A stretch of 64,000 nucleotides of DNA from Succinivibrio dextrinosolvens (GCF_011065405.1 NZ_CP047056.1:1944747-2008746); one strand, 5' to 3'; shown: positions 31,667-40,999, numbered from the stretch's first letter. The notes: a model not told the origin generated them from the letters alone. Program-made: numbers and translations.

Positions 31667-32734
31667 TCAGTGTAGAGAATAGTCTTTACAGATTCTATCG
31701 AAAACTTCTTTGACTTTCTGGCAGTCTATTGCTTTCATTGCTTCTTTATTCTTAACGCGATATCTCCAGCCTGCTTCCTTATTTCCAAGCTCAGCCGCAG
31801 CCATCTGTGCATAGACACTGACTTCATATTTTCTAAAGTTCCATGCTCCGACTCTGTCTGGATTATGAATAGCAAACAGCCCTATAACCGGAATATTAAG
31901 CGAGGATGCCAGATGCATGCTGGCACTGTCTGGGGAGATAACAACTGAAGCCTGTGAGATAACAGCCGCAAGTAATCTTAAAGAGGTCTTTCCGCAAATA
32001 TTGGTACAGTTATCCTGAAGCTTATCTGCTATTCTTGAGCAAAGCTCGGTTTCAAGACTGCCCTTGCCTCCCACGATTACAACATGAAAGCCTTTTTCTA
32101 CAGCATACTGCCCTATTTCTGTATAACCTTCAGCTGTCCAGTTCTTTTCTGCCTTAGCTGATGCCGGAGCTAGAACCAGGATTTTCTTATCCTGTGGAAT
32201 AAGCTCCTTAGCTCTGCTTATTTCCTGTGGTGTCAGATGATAGTTCCACTTAGGTTCAATTTTTTCAAATCCTGCTGTTCTGGCAAAAGATATAAAACCT
32301 GACATTACATGTGGATTCTGTGGCTTATCAATTCTGCGGTTAACAAAGAAACTCTGTCCCTCTCGGCTTCTTTCACTGTCATAACCGTATTTCAGCTTTG
32401 CCCTGACAGCTGTTGACAGCAGTGAGGCCTTAATTGAGGTCTGCATATTCAGCAGTACATCATACTGTTCGCCTTTTAATTCTTTTCTTAGGGAAAGTAC
32501 AGATTTTAGAAGCCCCTGTTTTTTTATCTCAACAGGAACCATAGGCACGATAGGTTTACCATCGCTTATGAATAGCGATGAAAATCTTGAGTCGATTATC
32601 CATTTAATCTTAACTTCAGGATAATCCTCATGAATAGCATTGGCTATGCCGAAAGCATTAATGCAGTCACCTAGGGCGGTGAGTCTTAGAATGCAAACTG
32701 AACTTTTATCTGAATGTGTCACGCTGTTCCTCAC
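31667..32734 (-). CDS. Glycosyltransferase family 9 (heptosyltransferase I / OpsX-like)
   Basis: A 355-residue GT-B enzyme using ADP-heptose for LPS inner-core assembly. It starts with the family motif CILRLTALGDCINAFG and carries ILVLAPASAKAEKNW and the donor-site VVISPDSASMHLASSLNIPVIGLF. It is closer in my recollection to Pasteurellaceae OpsX than to enterobacterial WaaC. This fits the KdkA-type single phosphorylated Kdo implied by the neighbouring gene. The acceptor is inferred, not shown. Confidence 0.8.
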   Translation of the reverse strand: MRNSVTHSDKSSVCILRLTALGDCINAFGIANAIHEDYPEVKIKWIIDSRFSSLFISDGKPIVPMVPVEIKKQGLLKSVLSLRKELKGEQYDVLLNMQTSIKASLLSTAVRAKLKYGYDSERSREGQSFFVNRRIDKPQNPHVMSGFISFARTAGFEKIEPKWNYHLTPQEISRAKELIPQDKKILVLAPASAKAEKNWTAEGYTEIGQYAVEKGFHVVIVGGKGSLETELCSRIADKLQDNCTNICGKTSLRLLAAVISQASVVISPDSASMHLASSLNIPVIGLFAIHNPDRVGAWNFRKYEVSVYAQMAAAELGNKEAGWRYRVKNKEAMKAIDCQKVKEVFDRICKDYSLH

Positions 32735-32855
32735 TTTTGCCTCATTGTATCATTATCTGTATGGCATATATGGCTAAAACACATCTAAAGTTGTATTCTT
32801 GCTAAGAAAACAGTATCTTGAGAAGCGTTCTATCGGTATTCTGGTTGTAAAGTCT

Positions 32856-33590
32856 ATGGAAAATATAAGAGTCATAAAGTTTGGAAAGACAAAGTTCTAC
32901 CTTAATGAAGAGTTGCCTTCAGATCGGGAATTTTCTTTCTATGAAAGCTTTTTTGACAGGACTTCAATTGAGAAATCTGAAGGTGTAAGCTCAAGAGGCG
33001 GACGCGGTCAGACTCTTTTATTTACAAAGGACAGACGTGATCTGGTTTTAAGACATTACAAACGCGGAGGTCTGTTCGGTAAACTTGTCTCTGACTTTTT
33101 TTTCTGCTTTGAACCTCATTCTCACCGCGCCTATGACGAGTTTGCTCTTCTAAACAGAATGCTTGTGATGAACCTTCCGGTTCCAAAGCCTGTTATTGCT
33201 AGAGAGATTTTTAACGGTATCGGTGTTGTTCAGGATATAGTTATCGAAAGACTGAATGGATATACAGATTTATCCTATGTGATTGCAGAGCGCCATTTAA
33301 GTCAAGAGGAATTCATCTCTATTGGAAGAACTCTGAAGCGTTTTTTTGATAACAATATTCTGCATACGGATCTGAATATTAGAAATATCCTGATAAATGA
33401 TACCGGCAAGGTCTGTGTCATAGACTTTGACAAGTGCTTTCTTGTACCGCTTACCAACTCAAAAAAAGAGGAAATGATAAGCCGTCTTCTGCGATCTTTC
33501 AGAAAGGAAGTTGAAAGATATTCAGACAAAAAAGTTAATTTTAATGAGAGCGACTTTGAACTTTTAAAACAGGAAGCTCTAAAAAATTAA
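32856..33590 (+). CDS. kdkA: 3-deoxy-D-manno-octulosonic acid kinase
   Basis: Phosphorylates the single Kdo on lipid A, as in Haemophilus. GRGQTLLF, LVLRHYKRGGLFGKL, LPVPKPV and the catalytic HTDLNIRNILIND...CVIDFDKC (protein-kinase-like HxDxxxxN then DFD) match KdkA along the full length. The frame is open back to a TTG at 32799, but ATG 32856 gives 244 residues, close to the family's 240, so I prefer it; the ribosome site there is weak. The pair kdkA and OpsX-like transferase points to a Haemophilus/Vibrio-style inner core. Confidence 0.88.
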   Translation: MENIRVIKFGKTKFYLNEELPSDREFSFYESFFDRTSIEKSEGVSSRGGRGQTLLFTKDRRDLVLRHYKRGGLFGKLVSDFFFCFEPHSHRAYDEFALLNRMLVMNLPVPKPVIAREIFNGIGVVQDIVIERLNGYTDLSYVIAERHLSQEEFISIGRTLKRFFDNNILHTDLNIRNILINDTGKVCVIDFDKCFLVPLTNSKKEEMISRLLRSFRKEVERYSDKKVNFNESDFELLKQEALKN

Positions 33591-33644
33591 ACTAGTAAAG
33601 TAATATAGTGCTGTATATTCTTTTTTTTGAATATGGGGCATTTT

Positions 33645-34187
33645 ATGGACAAGAAAACAGTAGTTATCGTAGATCATCCAAACTATAGCCAGTCTAATGT
33701 TAACCGCAGATTTGTCGATGAAATGCGAAAGTATCCTGAGGAGATTCTCATCCATAATCTTCAGAGTTGCTATCCTACAGGTGTACTTGATGCCTCAAAA
33801 GAGCACTGTGTACTCGAGAATAACGGTACCATTGTTCTTCAGTTCCCTTTCTACTGGTTTAACTGCCCTCCAAAAATGAAGGAATGGTTTGATAAGGTAC
33901 TGACCTCAAACTGGGCCTTTAAGGATGCCTATCATCTTGAGAACAAAAAGATTGGTCTGTGCATTTCATGCGGAAGTGAGGAGGCAGCTTATACAGCTTC
34001 AGGCAGACATCATCGCAAGGTTGAAGATTACCTTGCCAATATTCTGCATGCCTTTGAAATGTGTCGTGTGGATTACATCGGCAGCTTTATTACCTACGGT
34101 ATCAATGATACTGAAATTGTTACCGCCGATGTGATTGGACAGAGAGCAAGAGAATATATCGAGTGGCTTAAATCTATAGCCTCTTAA
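33645..34187 (+). CDS. NAD(P)H oxidoreductase, flavodoxin-like fold (KefF/MdaB type)
   Basis: A 180-residue FMN/FAD quinone reductase of the Flavodoxin_2 family. TVVIVDHPNYSQSNVNRRF at the N-terminus is the flavin-phosphate loop. LQFPFYWFNCPPKMKEWFDKVLT is the strongly conserved central motif. I choose ATG 33645 over TTG 33627 or ATG 33633 because GGGG lies at the right distance and the family starts just before the first beta-strand. Its 3' end overlaps the convergent waaA by 4 bases. Substrate unknown. Confidence 0.85.
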   Translation: MDKKTVVIVDHPNYSQSNVNRRFVDEMRKYPEEILIHNLQSCYPTGVLDASKEHCVLENNGTIVLQFPFYWFNCPPKMKEWFDKVLTSNWAFKDAYHLENKKIGLCISCGSEEAAYTASGRHHRKVEDYLANILHAFEMCRVDYIGSFITYGINDTEIVTADVIGQRAREYIEWLKSIAS

Positions 34188-35467
34188 TTCTTGAACAGCA
34201 TCAGATCCAGCTGTTCGATAGTTCTGTTTAGCGCTCCTTTGCCCTGCTGCTGTACGTCCAGAGCCATTACACCTGTATTCTGCAGCAGATTCCTGTCTGA
34301 AAGCAGTTTGACTATGTAAAGAGCAAGCTTTTCTTCATCTTCGGCAACAAAGCAGCCACCTGTATCAATCAGCTTTTCAAACTGTTCTTCAAAGTTTCTG
34401 TAAATTGGTCCTGTCAGTAATGGAAGACTGAAATAGGCTGGCTCTAAAGGATTATGTCCTCCTATATCTACGAGACTTCCTCCCATAAAGATAAGATCAC
34501 ACAGTCCAAAATAGGTTTCAATTTCACCCATGGTATCGCCTACCATAACATCTGCATTGAACAGGGTAATACTCTTAAGCTCACTCTTGAGGGCGTAAGA
34601 TATACCTTTCTCGTTCAGATAACTGCAGACGCTATCTGTAACCGTCTGATGTCTAGGCACAAAAACCATCTTCAGATCTGGTATTTTCTTTCTGGCCTCA
34701 ATATATGCGTTGACTATGGCTTCCTCTTCGCCGTCGTGGATACTGATTGCTCCAAATACATTGTCGCTTAAGATCTTGCGCCTGATCTTCTTGGAATCCT
34801 CAAACATCTTTTCTCTTGGTTTGAGATCATACTTGATGTTCCCTGTAACTACGGTATTCTTTGCTGGAACTCCAATCTTCTCGAAGCGATCCTTATCCGC
34901 ATAGGAAATACACATAACCTTAGAAAGCTTTGAGCCAATAAGATCAGAAACCAGATCCTTGTGCTTTAGGTATTTCTGACAGTTCTTTTCCTGCATCCTG
35001 GCGTTGATGATCATCACTGGACACTTTCTTTTTGCAGCTATATCCAGCATGTTTGGCCACAGTTCCGTATCAATGATGATCAGAGCCTCTGGATTAAAGT
35101 GCTTAAAGAAACGTGAAACCGCCAGGGGACTGTCCAGCGGTGAAAACTTTACAAGTACGTTCTCAAGTGATGAGGCAGCTTTTGCTCCTGTTGTAGTCAT
35201 GGTGGTAATGACTATTCTGTCGTTTGGATGATTTCTCCTAAACTCAACTATGAATGGCTTGAGCGCGTTGATTTCTCCTACTGAGGCTCCATGAAACCAG
35301 ATACAGCTCTTCTCGGTTTCACTGTAGTAACCAAGGAGTTCAAAAATTCTTCTGCCATAAGGTGGATCACGACGCTTTTTATAGGCCAGAAACGCGGCTC
35401 CCAGAGGAGCTATAAGCACAGTTACAAACTTATAAAGACATAGGGTTAATCTGGATGATAATTTCAT
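34184..35467 (-). CDS. waaA: 3-deoxy-D-manno-octulosonic acid transferase (Kdo transferase)
   Basis: Adds Kdo to lipid IVA. The 427-residue protein has an N-terminal membrane anchor (LYKFVTVLIAPLGAAFLAYKK). The family start RRIFELLGYY follows, then WFHGASVGEINALKP, with the catalytic Glu in VGE. In the C-terminal half, GDTMGEIETYFGLCDLIFMGGSLVDIGGHNPLEPA is diagnostic. It is third in the run waaF - unknown gene - waaA. Whether it is mono- or bifunctional cannot be seen, but kdkA nearby favours a single Kdo. Confidence 0.95.
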   Translation of the reverse strand: MKLSSRLTLCLYKFVTVLIAPLGAAFLAYKKRRDPPYGRRIFELLGYYSETEKSCIWFHGASVGEINALKPFIVEFRRNHPNDRIVITTMTTTGAKAASSLENVLVKFSPLDSPLAVSRFFKHFNPEALIIIDTELWPNMLDIAAKRKCPVMIINARMQEKNCQKYLKHKDLVSDLIGSKLSKVMCISYADKDRFEKIGVPAKNTVVTGNIKYDLKPREKMFEDSKKIRRKILSDNVFGAISIHDGEEEAIVNAYIEARKKIPDLKMVFVPRHQTVTDSVCSYLNEKGISYALKSELKSITLFNADVMVGDTMGEIETYFGLCDLIFMGGSLVDIGGHNPLEPAYFSLPLLTGPIYRNFEEQFEKLIDTGGCFVAEDEEKLALYIVKLLSDRNLLQNTGVMALDVQQQGKGALNRTIEQLDLMLFKN

Positions 35468-35518
35468 AATATATTCTTAATATAACGGATTATTATTTCT
35501 TCAGCTTACAATCTGGGG

Positions 35519-36127
35519 CTATAAAGACTCATCAACGACAATAAAATCATCTTCTTTTTTGGCTAATTCAATAACTTCAGAGAGCTTTAAATTATCTATA
35601 CCGCACATTTGAGCGACGATTTCAGGGAAGAAAAACTCATTAATCCTGGTGTCATCGTATATATCATCGAAGCATCCCATTTCATCATAGAGTTCATCAA
35701 ACTCTTCGTCTGATATTGTTACCTTGAATTCCTTGTTAATATTTTCTCGTATTTTGTCGTGCATAAGACTAATGCCATATTCAAGCGTAAAACTTTGCAG
35801 ATCTTCACTGTATGTATCATGAAAAAAGCCACATCCGCTGCAGTATGAAGCATGAGTGTTGCCATCGTATTCTTCTTCGAGGAATTCTTTTACAGTTATC
35901 TCCGGAGAGATTTGACCTGCTTTAACAAGCTCACCAGAACAGTCATATGGAGGATCGTAAGTGTGATCTTCTTCATAATGGACAGGCATATCAGGTGTCA
36001 GATAATGGTTTATCTGCCGGATAAATTCTTTTCGGAGCTCTTCCATTTGAATGTCAAGCTCGGTGTTGATTTGATAAACAAGGCTGGCGTGGTGATTATT
36101 GATGAAATCTGCGTATTTTTTAATCAT
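35519..36127 (-). CDS. Hypothetical acidic protein between waaF and waaA
   Basis: 202 residues, strongly acidic, no signal peptide or membrane segment. A CSGCGFFHD motif (about residues 94-102) could bind a metal or be a redox CxxC. The rest is helical and rich in Glu/Asp (EEEYD, DEEFDELYDE). I do not recognise the family. It starts 14 bases after waaF ends and is followed by waaA, so it is probably co-transcribed with LPS genes; that need not mean an LPS role. Confidence 0.7.
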   Translation of the reverse strand: MIKKYADFINNHHASLVYQINTELDIQMEELRKEFIRQINHYLTPDMPVHYEEDHTYDPPYDCSGELVKAGQISPEITVKEFLEEEYDGNTHASYCSGCGFFHDTYSEDLQSFTLEYGISLMHDKIRENINKEFKVTISDEEFDELYDEMGCFDDIYDDTRINEFFFPEIVAQMCGIDNLKLSEVIELAKKEDDFIVVDESL

Positions 36128-36141
36128 AAAAACAGCCTTAA

Positions 36142-37188
36142 TTAAAGAGATAGAAGCTGTTCAAGCTTCTCTATCACCATCTGAGGAGTAAGCTTCTTCA
36201 GGCAGGCATAGGTTTTGAATTTACAGGTTCTCTTAAAGCAAGGATGACATGGTTCATCTGACTCTACACATATAGCCTTGTCCGACAGAGGTGGTGTGTA
36301 GTTTGTTGAGGTTGAACCGAAAATACATACCTGTGGTATGTCAGCAGCTGCTACTGTGTGCATCAGACCTGAATCATTACATACTGCAGCTGTTGAACTT
36401 CCAACGATATCAAGTGCCTCGGTAAGATTGGTCTTGCCTGCTATGTCTGTGAAGAAAGGTTTTGTGTCCTCAGATAAATTCTCATAGATTTTTGCAACAG
36501 TAGGAATATCTTTTTTAGAGCCGATACCGATTACTCGACCTCCCTGTTTAATCCACCACATTGAGATTTCAGCAAAATACTCGACAGGCCAGAGCTTTGA
36601 CGGACCGTAATTAGCTCCGCAGCCTAGGATTAGGTTCTTCTTTGAAAAATCCAGCCCAAGCTCAGAAGCTCTTTTCTTATCAAGAGGTCTGGTTTCAAGC
36701 TTTGGATAGGCAAATTTAGGTAAATCCTTGGCAGTCTTTACCTCGTTTCTGTCAAAGGCAAGGGCAACATAGCGCTGAACCATCAGAGGAAAGTCCTGCT
36801 TGTTGGTGCGCATATTGTTAATAAGAATATATCTGGATTCTCCCTTAAAGCCACGTCTGTCAGGAATTTTGGCAAAGAAACCAACAAAGGCCGATTTTAG
36901 AGAGTTGGGCAGTATGAATACAGAGTCGTAATGATTATCTCGGAACTTTTTACCCTCAGCGTATCTCTGTTTTAAATTAAAGGTTCCATGTTCAAAGGGA
37001 TTGATGAATTTTCCTGAAAGCTCCGGCATTCTATCCAGTATAGGCATGGTATAGGCAGGAGCATAGATATCAATAGTGCAATCAGGATCCTGCTGCTTTA
37101 GAACTTTATACAGACTCTGAGACATAATCAGGTCTCCAAGCCATGAAGGTGAGATAATCAGGTATTTTTTGTGTTTATTTAAGGTCAT
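36142..37188 (-). CDS. waaF: ADP-heptose:LPS heptosyltransferase II
   Basis: Adds the second heptose of the LPS core. YLIISPSWLGDLIMSQSLYKVL at the N-terminus, GFKGESRYILINNMR, GANYGPSKLWPVEYFAEI and CNDSGLMHTVAAADIPQVCIFGSTSTNYTPPL are strong WaaF marks (GT-9). At 348 residues the length is normal. It begins the minus-strand LPS run. The ADP-heptose epimerase gene hldD is divergent, 263 bases away. Confidence 0.95.
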   Translation of the reverse strand: MTLNKHKKYLIISPSWLGDLIMSQSLYKVLKQQDPDCTIDIYAPAYTMPILDRMPELSGKFINPFEHGTFNLKQRYAEGKKFRDNHYDSVFILPNSLKSAFVGFFAKIPDRRGFKGESRYILINNMRTNKQDFPLMVQRYVALAFDRNEVKTAKDLPKFAYPKLETRPLDKKRASELGLDFSKKNLILGCGANYGPSKLWPVEYFAEISMWWIKQGGRVIGIGSKKDIPTVAKIYENLSEDTKPFFTDIAGKTNLTEALDIVGSSTAAVCNDSGLMHTVAAADIPQVCIFGSTSTNYTPPLSDKAICVESDEPCHPCFKRTCKFKTYACLKKLTPQMVIEKLEQLLSL

Positions 37189-37457
37189 AAATCTGTTTTA
37201 TTGCCTAACTATTTGTTTTGCTAGCAATATATCCTTTAAATGGTGGCTGCTTTTTACCCAAAAGTACAAGCTAAAATAGTTCTCTAAGGGAAGACTAATT
37301 GGCTTCTTCTCCTAATATTGTAACTTATGTTTGGCGTTAATATCATGAATTTTCAGTGTGTATACCTTCAGTTTGTCTGAATAATTGTGCTTTGCAATGT
37401 GTTTTCTATCTCTGTTGCTTTATAATGAACATATCTATTAAGTTTTAAGGAATGATT

Positions 37458-38420
37458 ATGATTATCGTAACTGGTGGATGCGGCTTTATTGGCTCAAATA
37501 TCGTAAAACATTTAAATGATCGTGGTATTAAGGATATTTTGGTTGTTGATAATTTAACCAACGGCCATAAGTTTATGAACCTTACCGATCTTGATATTGC
37601 CGACTACATGGATAAAGAAGACTTCATGAAGCTGGTACTGGATGAGAAGGCATTTGATTCCAAATACGGATGCAAGAATATTCAGGCTATCTTCCATGAG
37701 GGTGCCTGCTCTGCTACTACCGAGTGGAACGGCAAGTACATCATGAAGAATAACTATGAGTACACTGTAAACCTTTTTGAGTTTGCAACTGCTCACAGAA
37801 TTCCTTTCTTCTTTGCCTCATCTGCATCAACCTACGGTGATGGCAATGTGTTTGTTGAAGACAGAAGCAACGAAGGTCCGCTGAATGTTTACGGCTATTC
37901 TAAGTTCCTGTTTGATGAATACGTAAGAGCAAGACTCCCAAAGATTAATTCTCAGGTTGTCGGACTGCGTTACTTCAATGTTTACGGTCCTCGTGAGAGT
38001 CACAAGGGCTCAATGGCATCAGTAGCCTTCCATCTGAACAATCAGATGCTGGCAGGTGAGAATCCAAAGCTGTTTGAGGGCATCGACGGCTATGAGAACG
38101 GCGGTCAGCTGCGTGACTTCGTTTATGTTGGTGATGTTGCTGAAGTTAACCTGTGGTTCTACGAGCACAAAGGTCCATCCGGAATCTATAACTGTGGTAC
38201 CGGTCGTGCCGAACCATTCCTGAATATTGCTAAGGCTGTTATCAAGCACCATGGTCATGGTGAGGTTGAGTTCATCCCATTCCCAGAACACCTGAAGGGA
38301 CACTATCAGAGCTTTACTCAGGCCGATCTGACCAAGCTGCGTAATGCCGGCTGTGATATCGAGTTCAAGACTGTTGCCCAGGGTGTTGCTGAGTATCTGA
38401 AATGGCTGAATTCGAAATAG
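37458..38420 (+). CDS. hldD: ADP-glyceromanno-heptose 6-epimerase
   Basis: Final step of ADP-L-glycero-D-manno-heptose synthesis; feeds the heptosyltransferases beside it. The NADP-binding motif is [13 protein letters not shown], then SSASTYG, and the catalytic Y-x3-K in [13 protein letters not shown], followed by [13 protein letters not shown] choose ATG 37458 over 37452 because the AAGGA box ends at 37451 and needs about 6 bases spacing. This gives the normal MIIVTGG start and 320 residues. The next gene overlaps its 3' end by 19 bases. Confidence 0.96.
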   Translation: MIIVTGGCGFIGSNIVKHLNDRGIKDILVVDNLTNGHKFMNLTDLDIADYMDKEDFMKLVLDEKAFDSKYGCKNIQAIFHEGACSATTEWNGKYIMKNNYEYTVNLFEFATAHRIPFFFASSASTYGDGNVFVEDRSNEGPLNVYGYSKFLFDEYVRARLPKINSQVVGLRYFNVYGPRESHKGSMASVAFHLNNQMLAGENPKLFEGIDGYENGGQLRDFVYVGDVAEVNLWFYEHKGPSGIYNCGTGRAEPFLNIAKAVIKHHGHGEVEFIPFPEHLKGHYQSFTQADLTKLRNAGCDIEFKTVAQGVAEYLKWLNSK

Positions 38421-39268
38421 TTGACGACTTTACCTATGAAGTTTGCCTTCTTCCAAGGGAGAAGGCCTTAGGTTTTGTAGACCATTTAAATTCCATTGGT
38501 ATTAAGGCTAAAATCAAGGAAAGCTACTCTGGTCACTATGGTGTGTTCGTAACCAACGAATTGGATATGGTCAGAGCCAAAAGGGAAGTTCTAAGATTTG
38601 CCGGTTCTCCTTTTGACAGTTCTTTTACCAAAGCCTCATGGGAGCAGGGTAAGACTGTCAGAAACATTAAGGAGATTAAATCCTCTATGTATCTGCCAAT
38701 GGCCTTTGATATTACCTCACTGACTACCATTATAGAGCTTATCTGTATCGCTCTGTATGTCATTTCTCTGTTTGATGAGTCCTGGGTAATTCAGACTTTT
38801 GCCTTATCAAGACAGGATGTCTTCAGTTCTGTTACAGATTATTATCGTCTGCTTACTCCTGCCTTTGTGCATTTTGGTTTTATGCATATCGCCTTTAATC
38901 TGGTGATGTTTGAGGCTTTAGGAAGACCAATCGAGAAAACCTTCGGCAAGACTAAGCTGTTCTCTCTGATAATCAGTATTGCCCTGCTCTCAAATGTCCT
39001 TCAGTACTGCTTTATGACTGATAATTATGGATATTTTGGAGGACTGTCAGGCGTGGTTTACGGAATTATTGGTTACTGCGGTGTGCTGTCAAAACGCGAA
39101 GATCTCCCTGATTCCTTTATGATCCCAAGAGGTCTTTTAACTGTAAGTATTATCTTTATTCTTTTAGGATTCCTGTTCAGCGGAATTGCCAACCTGTGCC
39201 ACCTGGGTGGTGTAGTGATTGGTATTCTCTGGGGCTTGTACGATCTTAAAAAGAAGAATCTTTTCTAA
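38402..39268 (+). CDS. Rhomboid family intramembrane serine protease (GlpG-like)
   Basis: A 288-residue protease with a cytoplasmic N-terminal domain (residues 1-95) as in GlpG and six membrane helices. The active-site serine is in [12 protein letters not shown]. The catalytic histidine is in [13 protein letters not shown]. The [18 protein letters not shown] loop/helix carries the HxxxN oxyanion motif. The overlap with hldD (19 bases) suggests translational coupling, although no functional tie is known. A terminator follows. Confidence 0.93.
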   Translation: MAEFEIVDDFTYEVCLLPREKALGFVDHLNSIGIKAKIKESYSGHYGVFVTNELDMVRAKREVLRFAGSPFDSSFTKASWEQGKTVRNIKEIKSSMYLPMAFDITSLTTIIELICIALYVISLFDESWVIQTFALSRQDVFSSVTDYYRLLTPAFVHFGFMHIAFNLVMFEALGRPIEKTFGKTKLFSLIISIALLSNVLQYCFMTDNYGYFGGLSGVVYGIIGYCGVLSKREDLPDSFMIPRGLLTVSIIFILLGFLFSGIANLCHLGGVVIGILWGLYDLKKKNLF

Positions 39269-39280
39269 CCTAGAATCGTA

Positions 39281-39320
39281 AATGGTTTTCCTCTTTGTTG
39301 GAAAGCCATTTTGTATTTTT
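39281..39320 (+). terminator. hldD-rhomboid terminator
   Basis: AATGGTTTTCC and GGAAAGCCATT arms (one mismatch) with an 8-base loop and T-rich tail. Confidence 0.8.
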
Positions 39321-39402
39321 CCTTCCTTTACAGACCTGAATCTGCCTACTATATTTGTTTTATCTCTCAGCTAGAAACATCACTTTCACGGTAGAGTAGA
39401 TT

Positions 39403-40512
39403 ATGAGTGCAAAGCGTCTTATAAAATGTTCTCTGTTAGTCTTGGTTATGGGATCTTCTGTTTTATCAGCAGAGGCTGCCACTGTTTATAAAAGGCAAGG
39501 GACCTCTCTAGGCATTAACGGACGTATTCAGTCTGTATTCTATAGTAATAACTACAATCTGGCCGGTGATCATGATTCCTCAATCCACAATTCTTCCCGA
39601 TTCGGTGTAAGAGGCAAGGTAAAAATTACTAAATGGTTCTCCGCTTTTGCTTATTCTCAATGGGATATGAACAGTACAGGCAGTACTACTGGCAGTAAAG
39701 CTCGTGACCAGTATGTTGGAGCTGATTTTGGCAGGTACGGAGTTCTGACTGTTGGTAAATTCAAAGATGCCACTTACTATGCTGAGAGCGTTGTGGATAA
39801 TTATGAGCAGGCTGGTGGTACAGTACAGGGCCACTTTGATCACTCCCGTCGTCAAGGGCAGGTTATGTATACCTATGACAATTATGGTGTTCATGGACAG
39901 TTGGGCATACAGACAGCTCAGGATAATGTGCCTGTTGTCAGGAATAAGTTTCACAATCTTGGCAGTAAGTATAAAGACAGATGGGATATAGACTCTGGCT
40001 TCAGTTCTGCTCTTGGCTATACTTTTGACGATATTCTGTCTGGACCACTTTCTGTTCGTTCCGGTTATAGTTATCTTAAGGGGCAGACTGGTCACGATAT
40101 TACCTCCAGAGCCTTTGTCAACTTTAAACATACAGCATTCTCCATTGCCTGGGGTAACGTTAATTCAGGATTCTACGTTGCAGCCTTACATGATTACGGC
40201 AAAGTTAACTTTAAGGCTAATGACTGGCTGAAGATTAAAGGTTTTGAATTGTCTTTGGGGTATGCGTTTGATAACGGAGTTTCTGTTCTGTCGGGATATG
40301 AATCTGTAAAGTTTGAAGAGGATGGTTCTGTAAATCATAGGATAAAGAGAGTACCTCTGCTTTTAAACTACAGGCTCAATGCTACTTTCAATATATGGTC
40401 TGAGGCAGGATTTAATGCAGGTTCTGATCATAAGACAGATTTTGGTGCGAAGAAATACTCGAAGAGAATGGATAAGAGCGTGTTTTCTCTTGGCGCTAGG
40501 TATACTTTCTAG
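39403..40512 (+). CDS. Outer-membrane porin
   Basis: 369 residues with a signal peptide (CSLLVLVMGSSVLSAEA, cleaved near residue 26). The mature chain has alternating beta-strand pattern, RFGVRGKVKIT, YVGADFGRYGVLTVGKF and EQAGGTVQGHF, and ends in aromatic SLGARYTF as trimeric porins do. It belongs to the Gram-negative general porin family. Pore selectivity cannot be judged. It is a monocistronic unit by its neighbours. Confidence 0.9.
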   Translation: MSAKRLIKCSLLVLVMGSSVLSAEAATVYKRQGTSLGINGRIQSVFYSNNYNLAGDHDSSIHNSSRFGVRGKVKITKWFSAFAYSQWDMNSTGSTTGSKARDQYVGADFGRYGVLTVGKFKDATYYAESVVDNYEQAGGTVQGHFDHSRRQGQVMYTYDNYGVHGQLGIQTAQDNVPVVRNKFHNLGSKYKDRWDIDSGFSSALGYTFDDILSGPLSVRSGYSYLKGQTGHDITSRAFVNFKHTAFSIAWGNVNSGFYVAALHDYGKVNFKANDWLKIKGFELSLGYAFDNGVSVLSGYESVKFEEDGSVNHRIKRVPLLLNYRLNATFNIWSEAGFNAGSDHKTDFGAKKYSKRMDKSVFSLGARYTF

Positions 40513-40580
40513 CAAATATATCCTAACAGTTACGATACAAGGTATGTCGTTTGCGTAATAAAATAAACAGTAAAACGCTT

Positions 40581-40596
40581 TAAAATCAATATGATA
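40581..40596 (+). repeat. Left copy of 16-base direct repeat flanking the putative toxin locus
   Basis: TAAAATCAATATGATA here and again, exactly, at 40944-40959. It could be a residue of duplication or the edge of an inserted cassette. Confidence 0.6.
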
Positions 40597-40609
40597 ATTA
40601 TGTTAGATA

Positions 40610-40728
40610 TGATATAATTTGAATATGTCGAAGAACTTCGACTAGGTGGTTCTACCTACTAAGAACCACTGGCATGGCTCTTAGTAGTCAGTAGAACTGA
40701 ATGTTCAACTTTTTATTAAGGAATATCT
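40610..40728 (+). promoter_or_regulatory. Extended -10 promoter and structured 5' UTR of the putative type I toxin
   Basis: An extended -10 TGATATAAT (40610-40618) predicts a start near 40625. The RNA would then open with a perfect 7-bp hairpin GTCGAAG-AA-CTTCGAC (40627-40642). Further on, mutually exclusive pairings are possible: GTGGTTCT with AGAACCAC; CTACTAAG with CTTAGTAG; and GGTTCTAC with GTAGAAC. Such a stable 5' stem and switching UTR resemble hok-like toxin mRNAs. The ribosome site AAGGA lies 8 bases before the ATG. Confidence 0.55.
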
Positions 40729-40838
40729 ATGAAAACCTTAATAATCGTTAGCATTGTTCTAATTTTACTGCTCTGGTCAACGTCAGTTTGGTAAAGTAGA
40801 ACTGCTGCAAGGTGGAGGAACGCCAATTCCTCTGCCTT
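40625..40838 (-). ncRNA. Predicted antisense RNA (antitoxin) opposite the small toxin ORF
   Basis: On the minus strand TTGATA (40873-40868), a 17-base spacer and TATAAT (40850-40845) form a near-consensus sigma-70 promoter. It would start an RNA near 40838, running back over the toxin ORF and its leader. I cannot place the 3' end with confidence; the given left bound is the sense start site. Confidence 0.45.
40729..40794 (+). CDS. Putative type I toxin: 21-residue hydrophobic membrane peptide
   Basis: The ORF starts MKTLIIVSIVLILLLW and ends STSVW. One charged residue is followed by a single hydrophobic helix, the layout of Ibs-family toxins of E. coli (about 19 residues) and similar to Hok/Ldr peptides. 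It has a good ribosome site, its own promoter with a structured leader, and its own terminator. A near-consensus promoter on the opposite strand would make antisense RNA across it. No protein gene overlaps. Toxicity is inferred; a small regulatory membrane peptide is the alternative. Confidence 0.6.
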   Translation: MKTLIIVSIVLILLLWSTSVW

Positions 40839-40843
40839 GTTTC
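40808..40843 (+). terminator. Terminator of the putative toxin mRNA
   Basis: CAAGGTGGAGGAA and TTCCTCTGCCTTG arms (one mismatch) around CGCCAA, followed by TTTC. It lies 14 bases after the peptide stop. Confidence 0.75.
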
Positions 40844-40943
40844 TATTATATGTCTGGATTACTTATATATCAACGTTTCTGATCTTATTTCACATCTAAA
40901 TTTTTACCTGAAAAAAACAGTTAAAAAAATTATTAATCTTCTG

Positions 40944-40959
40944 TAAAATCAATATGATA
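40944..40959 (+). repeat. Right copy of the 16-base direct repeat
   Basis: Exact match to 40581-40596. The rest of 40874-41006 is AT-rich and holds nothing else recognisable. Confidence 0.6.
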
Positions 40960-40999
40960 GCAATCAAAAATGTATTTATTGAAATATAAATTTATTGTA

